DNA from: Kocuria salsicia
GTDB taxonomy: Bacteria; Actinomycetota; Actinomycetes; Actinomycetales; Micrococcaceae
Direction: 5' to 3'
Length of the DNA stretch: 64,000 nt
Assembly (NCBI RefSeq): GCF_007681555.1
Contig: NZ_VELE01000003.1
Location: 124,001 to 188,000 of the forward strand
The position numbers and the translations under genes were made by a program. Positions 15,557-24,598 of this stretch are shown one piece after another (the first letter of the stretch is position 1; each line of letters opens with the position of its first letter). Below the pieces are notes generated by a model. It worked only from the letters and a program-made list of their open reading frames with translations. It did not search any database and was not told where the DNA came from.

Positions 15557-16966
15557 TCAGGCGCGTCCGGAGGTGATCTCCGCGATCAGCCCCTCGACGT
15601 CCGGCTGGGTGGTGGCGAAGGGGTCCTTGCACATGACCGTGCTCTGCTGGTGCTCCCCGTTGAGCTTCAGGTGCACCCAGTCCACGGTGGTGCTGACCCC
15701 GGCGTCGTGGGCCGCGGCCACGAACCGCCCGCGCATCTGCGCCCGGGTGGGAGGGCCTTCGACGACGGCGCGCTCGACGTCCTGCGGGGTCACGAACGTC
15801 TCCACGGCACCGCGGCGCTCCAGCATGTGGAAGAGTCCGTGGCGCGCGGAGGTGTCGTGGTAGGCGAGGTCCAACTGCGCCATGCGGGGGTGGGACCAGT
15901 CCATCCCGTGGGCGCTCGCGTAGGAGTCCAGCAGCTTCTTCTTGATGGCCCAGTCCAGCTCGCGGTCCACCAGCGCGCTGTCCTGCTCCTCGACGGCCCG
16001 CAGCCCGCGGTCCCACAGACCGAGGACCCAGTCGAGGCGGTCGTGGTGCGCGCCGTGGCGCTGCACGAACCGGGTGACCTCCTCAAGGTACTCGCGCTGC
16101 AGTTCGATCGCCGAGCGGTGGCCCCCCGCGGCCAGCTCCAGCGGTGCCAAACCGGTGAGGTCGTGGGAGACCTGCCGCAGGGCGGCGGCCGGGTCCGCGA
16201 GCGTGCGGTCCGGCAGGATCTGGCCCGCCTCGATCATCCGCAGCACCGCGTCCGTGATGCCGATCTTCAGCGCCGTGGTGGTCTGGGACATGGACGAGTC
16301 GCCCGTGATGACGTGCAGCCGGCGGTAGCGCTCGGCGTCCGCGTGCGGTTCGTCCCGGGTGTTGATCATGGGGCGGGAGCGGGTGGTGGCCGAGGACGAC
16401 CCCTCCCACACGTGGTCCGCCCGCTGGGAGAACGAGTAGCCGGGGCGCCCGTCCCCCAGGGCCAGGGAGCCGAAGGACGGCGGCCCGTCCGGGTGCACCC
16501 GGCCCGCGCCCACGAGGATCTGCCGCGTGACCAGCAGCGGCAGCAGGTGCTGGACCAGCCGGGAGAACTCCGTGCGGCGGGCAATCATGTAGTTCTCGTG
16601 CGAGCCGAACGAGTTGCCTGCGGAGTCCGCGTTGTTCTTGAACAGGTGCACCGTGCCGCCCACGCCCTCGGCGTCCAGGCTCTCCTGCAGCTGGGCGCGC
16701 AGGTCGTCCACGATCCGTTCGCCGGCGGCGTCCTGGGCGACGACGTCCTGCAGGGTCGCAGCCTCTGCCGTCGCGTACTCGGGGTGGGAGCCCACGTCCA
16801 GGTACAGGCGCCCGCCGTTAGGCAGGAACACGTTGGAGGCCCGCCCCCACGCGAGCACCGGTGCGAACAGCCGCCGCGCCGTCTCGTCCGCACCCAGGGG
16901 ACGGCCCTGCGGTGCGCTGTGGGTCAGTCCGAACTCGGTCTCGATCCCGTAGATGCGCCGTTCCAC
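15557..16966 (-). CDS. pafA: Proteasome accessory factor A, Pup-protein ligase
   Basis: 469 aa. An ATP-dependent carboxylate-amine ligase that joins the C-terminal glutamate of Pup to substrate lysines. It carries the family signatures: N-terminal RIYGIETEFG (nucleotide/metal binding), LYLDVGSHPEYATAE with the catalytic Asp, NNADSAGNSFGSHENY, and INTRDEPHADAERYRRLHVI. Length matches the family. The start lies 4 bp after the pup stop codon, so the two are co-translated. In other actinobacteria prcB and prcA commonly lie between pup and pafA; here nothing does. Confidence 0.96.
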   Translation of the reverse strand: MERRIYGIETEFGLTHSAPQGRPLGADETARRLFAPVLAWGRASNVFLPNGGRLYLDVGSHPEYATAEAATLQDVVAQDAAGERIVDDLRAQLQESLDAEGVGGTVHLFKNNADSAGNSFGSHENYMIARRTEFSRLVQHLLPLLVTRQILVGAGRVHPDGPPSFGSLALGDGRPGYSFSQRADHVWEGSSSATTRSRPMINTRDEPHADAERYRRLHVITGDSSMSQTTTALKIGITDAVLRMIEAGQILPDRTLADPAAALRQVSHDLTGLAPLELAAGGHRSAIELQREYLEEVTRFVQRHGAHHDRLDWVLGLWDRGLRAVEEQDSALVDRELDWAIKKKLLDSYASAHGMDWSHPRMAQLDLAYHDTSARHGLFHMLERRGAVETFVTPQDVERAVVEGPPTRAQMRGRFVAAAHDAGVSTTVDWVHLKLNGEHQQSTVMCKDPFATTQPDVEGLIAEITSGRA

Positions 16967-16970
16967 GCCG

Positions 16971-17177
16971 TCACTGACCGCCCTTCTGGACGAAGCCCTT
17001 CACGAAGGCCTCGGCGTTGGTCTCGAGCACGCCGTCGATCTCGGCGAGCAGGTCGTCCGTGCCCCGGGTGTCGTGCTGGGCCTGGGCGGCCCCGGACGAC
17101 GGCGGGGTGGCCGGCGCGGGTGCGTCCGGCTCCTCCTCGCGGCGGGACCCCGTGCCGAAGATGCGTTCCTGTGCCAT
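16971..17177 (-). CDS. pup: Prokaryotic ubiquitin-like protein Pup
   Basis: 68 aa. The intrinsically disordered N-terminal half (QERIFGTGSRREEE) is followed by the conserved helix region DDLLAEIDGVLETNAEAFVK, which binds the ARC/Mpa coiled coil, and the C-terminus FVQKGGQ. Because it ends in glutamine, Dop must deamidate it before PafA can use it. It lies between dop and pafA with a 4-bp gap to pafA. The Shine-Dalgarno is GGAGGAG, 5 nt before the ATG. Confidence 0.97.
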   Translation of the reverse strand: MAQERIFGTGSRREEEPDAPAPATPPSSGAAQAQHDTRGTDDLLAEIDGVLETNAEAFVKGFVQKGGQ

Positions 17178-17327
17178 GTCTCCTCCTGTGTGCCCGGGAT
17201 TCGTTCACCCGGACGTGTCCGTTCGTGTCTGCGTGCGTCTCTTGTCCGGTGGTGCGTGTGCCCGCGTGCCACCCGGCCTGCCGGTGGTCGCTCGTGCGGC
17301 CGCGCCGTCCCTGTGAGCGGCACCGGG

Positions 17328-19037
17328 TCAGTCGGTGCTGCTGCCTGTGACCAGTCCGGGGCGGTGCCGGGCCACCTGGGCCACCCACTGCTCGGCGTCC
17401 GGGGCGGTGAACCAGTCTCCGCTCACCTTCCGGGTGAGGTCCCCGGGCTCGGGCATCGCGATCCGTGCGCCGCGGCGCACCCCGGGGAAGCTCACGCTCA
17501 CGGTGTCCCACCCCACCCCGGCCATTGCCTCCGGATAGGTGGCCACTGCGGTGCCGCGGAACCACGCGCGGGTGTCCACGGGAGGGGTGTCCGCGGCGTC
17601 GACGATCCGGGCGTGGTCCACGAGGGTGCGGATCCGCCCGCCCGCCGCGAGCCGGTGGTAGAGGCCCTTGTCTGGCCGGACGTCCGCGTACTGCAGGTCG
17701 ATGGCGAGCAGCCGCGGGTCGTCCCAGGACATCGCGTCCCGGCGGCGGTAGGCCTGCAGCAGGGCGTACTTGGCGGCCCAGTCCAGGCGGTCGGCCAGCT
17801 GGGCCGGGTCCGCGGCGAGGCCCGTCAGCACCTCGTCCCACAGTTCGAGCACCTGCGCGGTGTCCGGGTCCAGTCCGTCCGGGGCGAGCTCGGTCTCCAG
17901 CTCCAGGGCCGCCCGGTGGTACTCGCGCTGCAGCTGCACGCCCGTGAGCTCGCGGCCGTCGCGCAGGGGCACGGTCGTGGCCAGGGACGGGTCGTGGCTG
18001 ATGCTCTGCAGGGCGGCCACGGGGTCCACGAGGTCCAGTTCCGGGACACGGTCGTGCTCCACGAGGTTCAGGACGAGCGAGGTGGCACCGAACTTCAGCA
18101 GGGTGGCCGTGTGGGAGAGGTTGGCGTCTCCGATGATCACGTGCAGCCGGCGGTAGCGGGCGTCGTCCGCGTGCGGTTCGTCCCGGGTGTTGACGATCGG
18201 CCGGTGGATGGTGGTCTCCAGCCCCACGGTGCGCTCGAAGAAGTCCGCGCGCTGGCTGAGCTGGAACCCGGGCCGGGAGCCGTCCGTGCCGATCCCCACG
18301 CGTCCGGCCCCGCAGACCACCTGGCGGGACGCGAAGAACGGCAGCAGCGCCGCGGTGATCCGCTCGAACGGGACGTCTCTGGAGACCGTGTAGTTCTCGT
18401 GGGCCCCGTAGGAGACGGACTTGTTGTCCGTGTTGTTCTTGTAGAGGTTCACGGGCGCGCCCTGCCCGGAACCCGCGGCGAGGAAGTCCACAGCCCGGTG
18501 CGCCACCACGTCCCCCGCGGCGTCCCATGTGAGGGCGTCGAGCGGGTTCGTGACCTCCGGGGAGGAGTACTCCGGGTGGGAGTGGTCCACGTAGACCCGC
18601 GCGCCGTTGGGGATCACGGTGTTCATGACCACCCGGCGCCAGTCCATGTCCTCCGCGTACAGCGCGGACTCCTGGATGGCCTCCGCGGCGATCTCCTCCG
18701 CCGTGAGCTCCGGGGCGCTGTCCGTGAGCTGCGAGGGGTGGGCCGCTTCCCGGTCCACCGTGAAGCCGCGGGCGTCCGTGAGCGGGGCCTCGGAGCCGTA
18801 GTCCCACGCGGTGCCCAGCGGGGCGTCCTGCGCCCCCGCACCGTGCTGGTCGGCGGCAGCACCCGGCCGGGTTGCCTCCCCATTCCGATGAGTGGCGGCC
18901 GTGCGGTGCTGGCGTGCGACCCAGGCGGCGTAGCCGGTCACCACGCGCGTCGAGAGCACCGTGGGGTTGGCCCCCGGCTCGCCCTGGGCCAGCACGCCGA
19001 ACTCCGTCTCGCTGCCCATGATCCTGCGCACCGTCAC
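17328..19037 (-). CDS. dop: Deamidase of Pup / depupylase Dop
   Basis: 569 aa, longer than most Dop proteins (about 500). It deamidates the Pup C-terminal Gln and also removes Pup from substrates. Signatures: RIMGSETEFGV, VYVDHSHPEYSSPEV with the catalytic Asp, NNTDNKSVSYGAHENY, and VNTRDEPHADDARYRRLHVI. Extra length comes from a low-complexity stretch after residue 35 (RQHRTAATHRNGEATRP) and from a loop. The GTG start at 19037 overlaps the arc stop (GTGA), so translation is coupled. Other in-frame starts are GTG 19031 and ATG 19019. Confidence 0.94.
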   Translation of the reverse strand: MTVRRIMGSETEFGVLAQGEPGANPTVLSTRVVTGYAAWVARQHRTAATHRNGEATRPGAAADQHGAGAQDAPLGTAWDYGSEAPLTDARGFTVDREAAHPSQLTDSAPELTAEEIAAEAIQESALYAEDMDWRRVVMNTVIPNGARVYVDHSHPEYSSPEVTNPLDALTWDAAGDVVAHRAVDFLAAGSGQGAPVNLYKNNTDNKSVSYGAHENYTVSRDVPFERITAALLPFFASRQVVCGAGRVGIGTDGSRPGFQLSQRADFFERTVGLETTIHRPIVNTRDEPHADDARYRRLHVIIGDANLSHTATLLKFGATSLVLNLVEHDRVPELDLVDPVAALQSISHDPSLATTVPLRDGRELTGVQLQREYHRAALELETELAPDGLDPDTAQVLELWDEVLTGLAADPAQLADRLDWAAKYALLQAYRRRDAMSWDDPRLLAIDLQYADVRPDKGLYHRLAAGGRIRTLVDHARIVDAADTPPVDTRAWFRGTAVATYPEAMAGVGWDTVSVSFPGVRRGARIAMPEPGDLTRKVSGDWFTAPDAEQWVAQVARHRPGLVTGSSTD

Positions 19038-20893
19038 CGTGCACCACCCCGCAGGGCATCCAAACCGGTCGCCGAACCGGCGGCGGAGCCGTCCGCCGAA
19101 CCGGCCGCTGAGCCCGTGCCGGAGCCAGTTTCCGATCCGGTGGACCCATCAGTCGAGGACGCGGTCGAGGATGCTGACGCGAGCGCGCCCTGCTCCGTGG
19201 CATCACCCTGCACCGGGGTGTGCCGCACGATCCGCACGTCCTGGAACGTGTCCGCGCGGCGTCCCGTGAGCCGGGCCCAGTCCTCGGCGTCCCCCGTGTT
19301 CGGCAGGTCCTGCTGCTCGTGGAACTCCTCGTCCACCGCACGCACCAGGTGCTCAGCGGTGAGCCCGCGCCGCCCGGTGGTGAGAAGGGTCTTGATCGCC
19401 TGCTTCTTGGCGCGGTCCACCACGTTGCGGATCACCGCGCCGGACGCGTAGTCCGCGAAGTAGAGGGTCTCCTGCGAACCGTCCTTGTGGGTGATCGTGA
19501 GGAACTCGGTGTCCGACACCCGCGCGTACATGCGCTCCACGGCGGCCCGGACCAACTCCTCGGCGGCGGCCGCGCGGGAACCGGCGCGGGCGACGTCGTC
19601 CTCCCGCAGCGGGAGGTCCTCGGTGACGTAGAGCGAGAAGATCTCGCGCGCCCCCTCGCGGTCCGGGCGGTCGATGCGGATCTTCACGTCCAGGCGTCCG
19701 GGGCGCAGCACGGCGGGGTCGATCATGTCCTCACGGTTGGTGGCACCCACGACCATGACGTTGTCGAGCTTCTCCACGCCGTCGATCTCCGTGAGCAGCT
19801 GCGGCACGATCGTGGTCTCCACGTCCGAGGAGAGCCCCGAGCCGCGGACCCGGAACAGCGAGTCCATCTCGTCGAAGAACACGACCACGGGCACGCCCCG
19901 GGCCGCCTGCTCGCGCGCGTTGGCGAAGATCGAGCGGATCTGCCGCTCCGTCTCCCCCACGTACTTGTCCAGCAGCTCGGGGCCCTTGATGTTCAGGAAG
20001 TACCCCTCGGCCCGCGAGCGCCCGGCCTTCGCGGCGCTGCGCTCGGCGAGGGAGCGGGCCACGGCCTTGGCGATCAGTGTCTTGCCGTTGCCCGGGGGCC
20101 CGTAGAGCAGGATGCCCTTGGGCGGGTGCAGGCCGTGCTCGCGGAAGATCTCGGGGTGGATGTGGGGCAGCTCCACGGCGTCGCGGATGGCCTCGATCTG
20201 GGGGCCCAGCCCGCCGACGTCCGAGTAGCTGACGTCCGGGACCTCCTCCAGCACGAGCTGCTCGACGTCCGTGCGGGCCACGGGCTCCAGGGCGAAGCCG
20301 GTGCGGTGGTCCACGGTGACGGCGTCGCCGGGTTTTGGGCGCTCGCGGCGCAGCCTGCCGGAGAGCAGCAGCACGCGCTCCTCGTCCGAGCGGCCCACAG
20401 TGAGGACGCGGTCGTGGTCCACCACTTCCTTGACGGTGGCGACCTCCCCGGTGCGCTCGTAGTCGAGCACCGCGACCACCACGTAGTTCTCGTTGAGCAG
20501 CACCCCGAGGCCGGGTTCGCACGCGCCCAGAGAGACGAGGGGGCTCAGTGCCACGCGCATCCGACGCCCGGCCGCGAGCACGTCCACGGTGGGTCCGGTG
20601 ACCACGGGGCCGTCCCCGGTGGCCTCTCCCACCGGCTGCCTGCCGTGGTTGACCTGCAGGATCGTGGCGAACGTGGCGGGCGGCTCGGCCTCCGCAGCCA
20701 GGGTCTTCTTGAGCGTCACGATCTCCTGGCGGGACGCGTTGAGCAGCCGCACCAGCTTCTCGTTCTGCGAACCCAGGGCGCTGAGCTGCTTGTCGAGGTT
20801 GCGCTTCTGGTCCCGCAGCATGGCCATCTGCCGCTGCACGATCTCCTCCGACGAGCGCTGGGGCCGCTGCTGCGGGTGGGGTGCCTCAGACAT
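19034..20893 (-). CDS. arc: AAA+ ATPase ARC (Mpa homologue) of the pupylation pathway
   Basis: 619 aa. A hexameric AAA+ unfoldase that recognises Pup. The N-terminal coiled coil (about 14-65, EEIVQRQMAMLRDQKRN) binds Pup. Two OB-type subdomains follow. Walker A GPPGNGKT is at 265-272 and Walker B VFFDEMDS around 341. The last 60 residues are Ser/Gly/Ala/Thr repeats ending LRGGAR. There is no GQYL-like tail, the motif that docks Mpa onto the 20S proteasome. The ATG at 20893 (GAGGAG 4-5 nt upstream) overlaps trmI. A GTG at 20917 is a weaker alternative. Confidence 0.95.
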   Translation of the reverse strand: MSEAPHPQQRPQRSSEEIVQRQMAMLRDQKRNLDKQLSALGSQNEKLVRLLNASRQEIVTLKKTLAAEAEPPATFATILQVNHGRQPVGEATGDGPVVTGPTVDVLAAGRRMRVALSPLVSLGACEPGLGVLLNENYVVVAVLDYERTGEVATVKEVVDHDRVLTVGRSDEERVLLLSGRLRRERPKPGDAVTVDHRTGFALEPVARTDVEQLVLEEVPDVSYSDVGGLGPQIEAIRDAVELPHIHPEIFREHGLHPPKGILLYGPPGNGKTLIAKAVARSLAERSAAKAGRSRAEGYFLNIKGPELLDKYVGETERQIRSIFANAREQAARGVPVVVFFDEMDSLFRVRGSGLSSDVETTIVPQLLTEIDGVEKLDNVMVVGATNREDMIDPAVLRPGRLDVKIRIDRPDREGAREIFSLYVTEDLPLREDDVARAGSRAAAAEELVRAAVERMYARVSDTEFLTITHKDGSQETLYFADYASGAVIRNVVDRAKKQAIKTLLTTGRRGLTAEHLVRAVDEEFHEQQDLPNTGDAEDWARLTGRRADTFQDVRIVRHTPVQGDATEQGALASASSTASSTDGSTGSETGSGTGSAAGSADGSAAGSATGLDALRGGAR

Positions 20894-22091
20894 GACGCTC
20901 CTCGTCCAGCCGCTCACCGGCCACGGTCGGGTGCGCGGCCGAGGCGCCCCGGGTGTCCTGGGTGCTCGAGGTGTCTGGGGACGACGACGCGCTTTCCGTG
21001 GCGTCGTCGCTGGCGGTCACCACTGGGTGCCTGTCCGACTCCGCGCGACCCTCGGAGATCTCGCGGTCCGCGCGGGCGGCGTGCTGGGCCAAAGACGTTG
21101 CGTCGCGCCCGGCGCGACGGAGCTTCTTGTCGGAGACCACGCGCTCGCCCAGGGCCACCGGGGTCCAGGCCTGCAGGTCCTCCTCGGTGTACTCGCTCTT
21201 CGATGCGCGCCGCTTCGGTGCGAGCCGGGGCGAGCCGTCGGCAAGGCGGCGGGACTGGATCAGGAAACCGGTGTGGGCGACCATGCGGTGGTCCGGGCGC
21301 ACCGCGAGCCCTTCCACGTGCCAGCCTCGAACCATGGTCTCGGAGGCCTCGGGCTCGGTGAAGCGCCCGTCAGCGCGCATGGCCTCGGCCACGCGGGAGA
21401 GCTGCGGCACGGTGGCCACGTAGCAGATCACCACACCACCGGGGGCCAGCGCGGTGGCCACGGCGTCGAGGCACTCCCACGGTGCGAGCATGTCCAGCAC
21501 CACGCGGTCCACGGAGCCCGGCTCCTCGTTCTCCCCGAGCTCCTCGGCGAGGTCGCCCATGCTCAGGTGCCACGCGGGGTGCGGGCCGCCGAACATGGTC
21601 TCGATGTTCCCGCGCGCGATCTCGGCGAACTCCTTGCGGCGCTCGAAGGAGCGCACGTGGCCCTCGTCCCCCACTGCCCGCAGCAGCGAGATGGTGAGGG
21701 CGCCGGAGCCCACGCCGGCCTCGACCACGCGCGCCCCGGGGAAGATGTCCGCCATCGCCACGATCTGCCCGGCGTCCTTCGGGTACACCACGGCGGCTCC
21801 GCGCGGCATGGACAGCACGAAGTCCTTGAGCAGGGGGCGCAGCGCCTGGTACTGGATGCCCGAGGTGTTGGTCACCACCGTGCCCTCCGGCCGCCCGACC
21901 AGCAGGTCGTGGCCGAGGACCCCGCGGTGGGTGTGGTGCTCCCCTCCATCCACCAGGGTGATGGTGGTCATCTTCCCGCTCTCGTCCGTGAGCTGGACGC
22001 GCTCACCGGAGCGGAACGGACCGCGCCGGTTGGCGGCGCCGCGCACCGGGGCGGGGGTCACGGGGATGTCTCGGGGCTGCTGCTGGGTCAT
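20886..22091 (-). CDS. trmI: tRNA (adenine(58)-N1)-methyltransferase TrmI
   Basis: 401 aa. A tetrameric SAM-dependent enzyme making m1A58 in the T-loop of tRNAs. The N-terminal beta domain (GPFRSGERVQLTDESGKMTTI, HHTHRGVLGHDLLVGRPEG) precedes the Rossmann domain with SAM motif VVEAGVGSGALT and RSFERRKEF. The C-terminus is extended by about 80 acidic, Ser/Asp-rich residues beyond the family core. It is the first gene of the pupylation block and overlaps arc by 8 bp, the same order as in Mycobacterium (trmI then mpa). Confidence 0.92.
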   Translation of the reverse strand: MTQQQPRDIPVTPAPVRGAANRRGPFRSGERVQLTDESGKMTTITLVDGGEHHTHRGVLGHDLLVGRPEGTVVTNTSGIQYQALRPLLKDFVLSMPRGAAVVYPKDAGQIVAMADIFPGARVVEAGVGSGALTISLLRAVGDEGHVRSFERRKEFAEIARGNIETMFGGPHPAWHLSMGDLAEELGENEEPGSVDRVVLDMLAPWECLDAVATALAPGGVVICYVATVPQLSRVAEAMRADGRFTEPEASETMVRGWHVEGLAVRPDHRMVAHTGFLIQSRRLADGSPRLAPKRRASKSEYTEEDLQAWTPVALGERVVSDKKLRRAGRDATSLAQHAARADREISEGRAESDRHPVVTASDDATESASSSPDTSSTQDTRGASAAHPTVAGERLDEERHV

Positions 22092-22176
22092 CTGCTCACT
22101 TTCACACCTGCTCGACGATGACGGCGGGTGCCGCCCGTCCTCGGCCCGCCGCACTGCCGTGCCGGGGCCTCTTCTC

Positions 22177-22190
22177 ATTCTCTCACCGTA
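22177..22190 (-). promoter_or_regulatory. Candidate promoter of the trmI-arc-dop-pup-pafA operon
   Basis: On the minus strand TACGGT (22190-22185) and GAGAAT (22182-22177) are both possible -10 hexamers, about 85-95 nt before the trmI ATG. No clear -35 is visible. This is the only larger gap upstream of the block, so the main promoter should be here, but which hexamer is used cannot be decided by eye. Confidence 0.3.
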
Positions 22191-22321
22191 CCCACACCGC
22201 TACCACCGGGGACGACGCCGCCCGCGCGCTGGCGGGGCCGCCGTCGCCTCGTAGCGGGCCGGGGTGGGGTGGAGAGGGGGCACTGCCGAGACCACGCCCG
22301 CCGGGATCCCGTCCGCAGAGG

Positions 22322-23503
22322 TCAGCGGTGCAGCGCGTGGCGCACGAGGTCCTCGTGGTGCACGACCCCCGTGACCGGGGCGACGTCGTCGGCCACCCAC
22401 ACCCACTGCAGCCGCCCGGCCTCCAGCTGCCGCGCGAGTTCGCCACCGGGGGTCCGCGGGGCGACCACCGCGTCCGCCGGGTACCACTGACACACGTCCC
22501 CCAGTGCCACGCGGGAGCGCTCCGGCAGCGGCACGCGGGCCGCGAGTGCGGGGTCGAGCACGCCGAGGGTGCCCCGGGCCGCGTCCCGGGCGACCACGTC
22601 CGGCGTCCAGCCGCGGTAGTCGTCCCCGGTGGCCGCCGTGACGGTGGCGTCAACGAGCGAGAGTGGGGTGGCGGGCGTGAACTCCATGGCGGGGCGGGCG
22701 ATCTCCTCCGCCCGCACGGAGTCGAGCCGACCCATCAGCCGCGCCTGCCGCAGTGCCTGGCCGGCACCCGCGACGATGAATGTGACGACGAGCAGCGAGA
22801 CCACGAGCACGGCGGGCTGGCGCCACTGCTGCGTCCACACGAGCCACAGCACCAGCAGCGCGGCGATCCCCCGTCCGCACCACGCGGACACGGCCGTGCC
22901 CCGCCACTCGGAGCCGGTCACCGTCCACACCACGGCCTCGACCACCCGGCCGCCGTCCAGGGGCAGGCCCGGCAGGAGGTTGAACAGTCCGAGCACCCAG
23001 TTCGCGATCACGAGCAGCTGCGCGAGTGCCCACCAGGGCCCGGTGGCCCCGGCCGGTGCGGCAGCGAGCAGGACCTCGCCGAGGACCGCGAGCGCCACGT
23101 TGGCCAGCGGGCCGGCGAGGGAGACCAGAGCGGTGGGCAGGGGTCGGGTGCGCACGGTGCCGAACGTGGTGTGACCGCCCATCAGGGTGAGCACGATCCG
23201 GTCCACGGGCCACCCGGCGCGTCGCCCGGCGGCCGCGTGCGCGAGCTCGTGTGCGAGCACGCTCACCGCCAGGCCCACGGCGAAGCCCAGCGCCACCACG
23301 AGGTTCAGCCACCCGAGGTCCGGGTACACCCGCCACAGCACCGGGCCGTACATCACCACGGTCAGGCCCGCGATCAGGAACCACGAGCGGTCCAGACGGA
23401 CCTCCACGCCGAGCACCCGGCCCAGGCGGACCCCGCGAGAGCGGCGCGGGCGCCCCGCGGGTGAGGAGGCGGCGTCGGGGGCGGGGAAGCGGGGATCGGC
23501 CAT
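22322..23503 (-). CDS. M50 family site-2 protease-like zinc metalloprotease
   Basis: 393 aa. A polytopic membrane protease of the S2P/SpoIVFB type that cuts transmembrane substrates. The zinc-binding HELAH is at residues 85-89 within a hydrophobic helix, and the second ligand motif NLLPGLPLDGGR follows near residue 180. Five or six membrane helices are visible. The C-terminal 130 residues resemble a degenerate CBS-domain pair (VWVADDVAPVTGVVHHEDL). There is no Shine-Dalgarno before the ATG at 23503; an ATG at 23512 is possible. The substrate is unknown. Confidence 0.87.
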   Translation of the reverse strand: MADPRFPAPDAASSPAGRPRRSRGVRLGRVLGVEVRLDRSWFLIAGLTVVMYGPVLWRVYPDLGWLNLVVALGFAVGLAVSVLAHELAHAAAGRRAGWPVDRIVLTLMGGHTTFGTVRTRPLPTALVSLAGPLANVALAVLGEVLLAAAPAGATGPWWALAQLLVIANWVLGLFNLLPGLPLDGGRVVEAVVWTVTGSEWRGTAVSAWCGRGIAALLVLWLVWTQQWRQPAVLVVSLLVVTFIVAGAGQALRQARLMGRLDSVRAEEIARPAMEFTPATPLSLVDATVTAATGDDYRGWTPDVVARDAARGTLGVLDPALAARVPLPERSRVALGDVCQWYPADAVVAPRTPGGELARQLEAGRLQWVWVADDVAPVTGVVHHEDLVRHALHR

Positions 23504-23574
23504 GGTGCACATGGTAAGTGGGCCACCCGGCACCGGGCTGGGTGGCCGTCGTGGAACCGCCGGGACGGGCGCCG

Positions 23575-23580
23575 TACAGT
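23575..23580 (+). promoter_or_regulatory. -10 hexamer of a leaderless PAC2 transcript
   Basis: TACAGT followed by exactly 6 nt and the GTG start at 23587. This is the spacing of leaderless actinobacterial promoters, where transcription starts on the start codon. Confidence 0.6.
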
Positions 23581-23586
23581 GGAGCG

Positions 23587-24483
23587 GTGAGCACATCGCA
23601 CAGCAATGCGGAGCAACCCGGCACCGGTCCCTTCGGAGTGGTGCGTGACGGTCGGGAGCAGGAGACCGTCACGGTCCTCATCGCCGCGTTCGAGGGCTGG
23701 AACGACGCCGGGGACGCCGCAACCGACTCTCTGAAGCTGATCCGCGAGCACCTCGGGGCCAAGGAGGTCTTCGAGGTCGAGTCGGACGACTACTACGACT
23801 ACCAGTACTCGCGGCCCATCATCCGGCGTTCACTGACCGGGGAGCAGAAGCTGCACTGGCCCAGCACCCGGCTGACGAAGGCGAGCGTGGCGGGCACGAA
23901 CCTCGACGTGGTCCTGCTGCACGGCTGGGAGCCGTCCTACCGGTGGCGGACCTTCACGGCGGAGCTCATCGAGCAGGCCACCGCACTGGACGTGGACTTC
24001 GTGATCATGCTGGGCTCCCTGCTCGCGGACGTCCCCCACACGCGCCCCATCCCCGTGACTCTGACCTCGGACACCGAGGAGTTGCGGGAGGAGCTCGAGA
24101 TCGAGGCACCCCAGTACGAGGGCCCCACGGGCATCGTGGGGGTGCTCTCCCACATGGCCGCCCTCGCGGGCTTCCCCACGCTGAGCATGTGGGCCGCCGT
24201 GCCGCACTACGTGGCGCACTCGCCCTCCCCGAAGGCCCAGCTCGCGTTGCTGCGCCAGCTGGAGGACCTGCTCGGCATGTCGTTGCCCCTGGAGCCGGTG
24301 GTCGAGGATGCCGAGGCGTGGGAGCGCGGCGTGGACGAGCTCGCCTCCGAGGACCCGGAAGTCGCGGACTACGTCCGGCAGCTCGAGGAGGCCAAGGACA
24401 CCGTGGACCTCCCGGAGGCCACCGGGGACGCGATCGCGCGCGAGTTCGAGCGCTACCTGCGCCGCCGCGACGACCGCAAATGA
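23587..24483 (+). CDS. PAC2 family protein
   Basis: 298 aa. The PAC2 family is related to eukaryotic proteasome assembly chaperone 2. In actinobacteria its function is unproven. The sequence shows a Rossmann-like start (VLIAAFEGWNDAGDAATDSL), the conserved HGWEPSYRWRTF and a LGSLLADVPHTRP segment, then YEGPTGIVGVL. The start is the GTG at 23587, placed by the leaderless -10 TACAGT. It lies beside mshC and uppP, an order also seen in the mycobacterial proteasome neighbourhood. It is retained here although no 20S proteasome genes lie in the locus. Confidence 0.87.
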   Translation: MSTSHSNAEQPGTGPFGVVRDGREQETVTVLIAAFEGWNDAGDAATDSLKLIREHLGAKEVFEVESDDYYDYQYSRPIIRRSLTGEQKLHWPSTRLTKASVAGTNLDVVLLHGWEPSYRWRTFTAELIEQATALDVDFVIMLGSLLADVPHTRPIPVTLTSDTEELREELEIEAPQYEGPTGIVGVLSHMAALAGFPTLSMWAAVPHYVAHSPSPKAQLALLRQLEDLLGMSLPLEPVVEDAEAWERGVDELASEDPEVADYVRQLEEAKDTVDLPEATGDAIAREFERYLRRRDDRK

Positions 24484-24538
24484 CCCGGCCCCGCGGTCAC
24501 TCGCCCGTCACCACGGGGGCACACACCGCGCCGGGCAC

Positions 24539-24588
24539 GGAGGAGGGCCCACGGACACCCTGTTCGGGGTGACCGTGGGCCCTCCTCC
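24539..24588. terminator. Bidirectional hairpin between PAC2 gene and mshC
   Basis: 16-bp perfect arms (GGAGGAGGGCCCACGG) with an inner CACCC/GGGTG stem and a short loop, between the convergent stops at 24483 and 24599. It serves both genes. Confidence 0.75.
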
Positions 24589-24598
24589 CACCGGGTCC

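Noticed and set aside
17178-17327. Space where prcB and prcA might have been hidden
   Set aside because: Only 150 bp lie between dop and pup. No Thr-nucleophile (TTT) proteasome subunit or fragment can be read in any frame there or elsewhere in the window.
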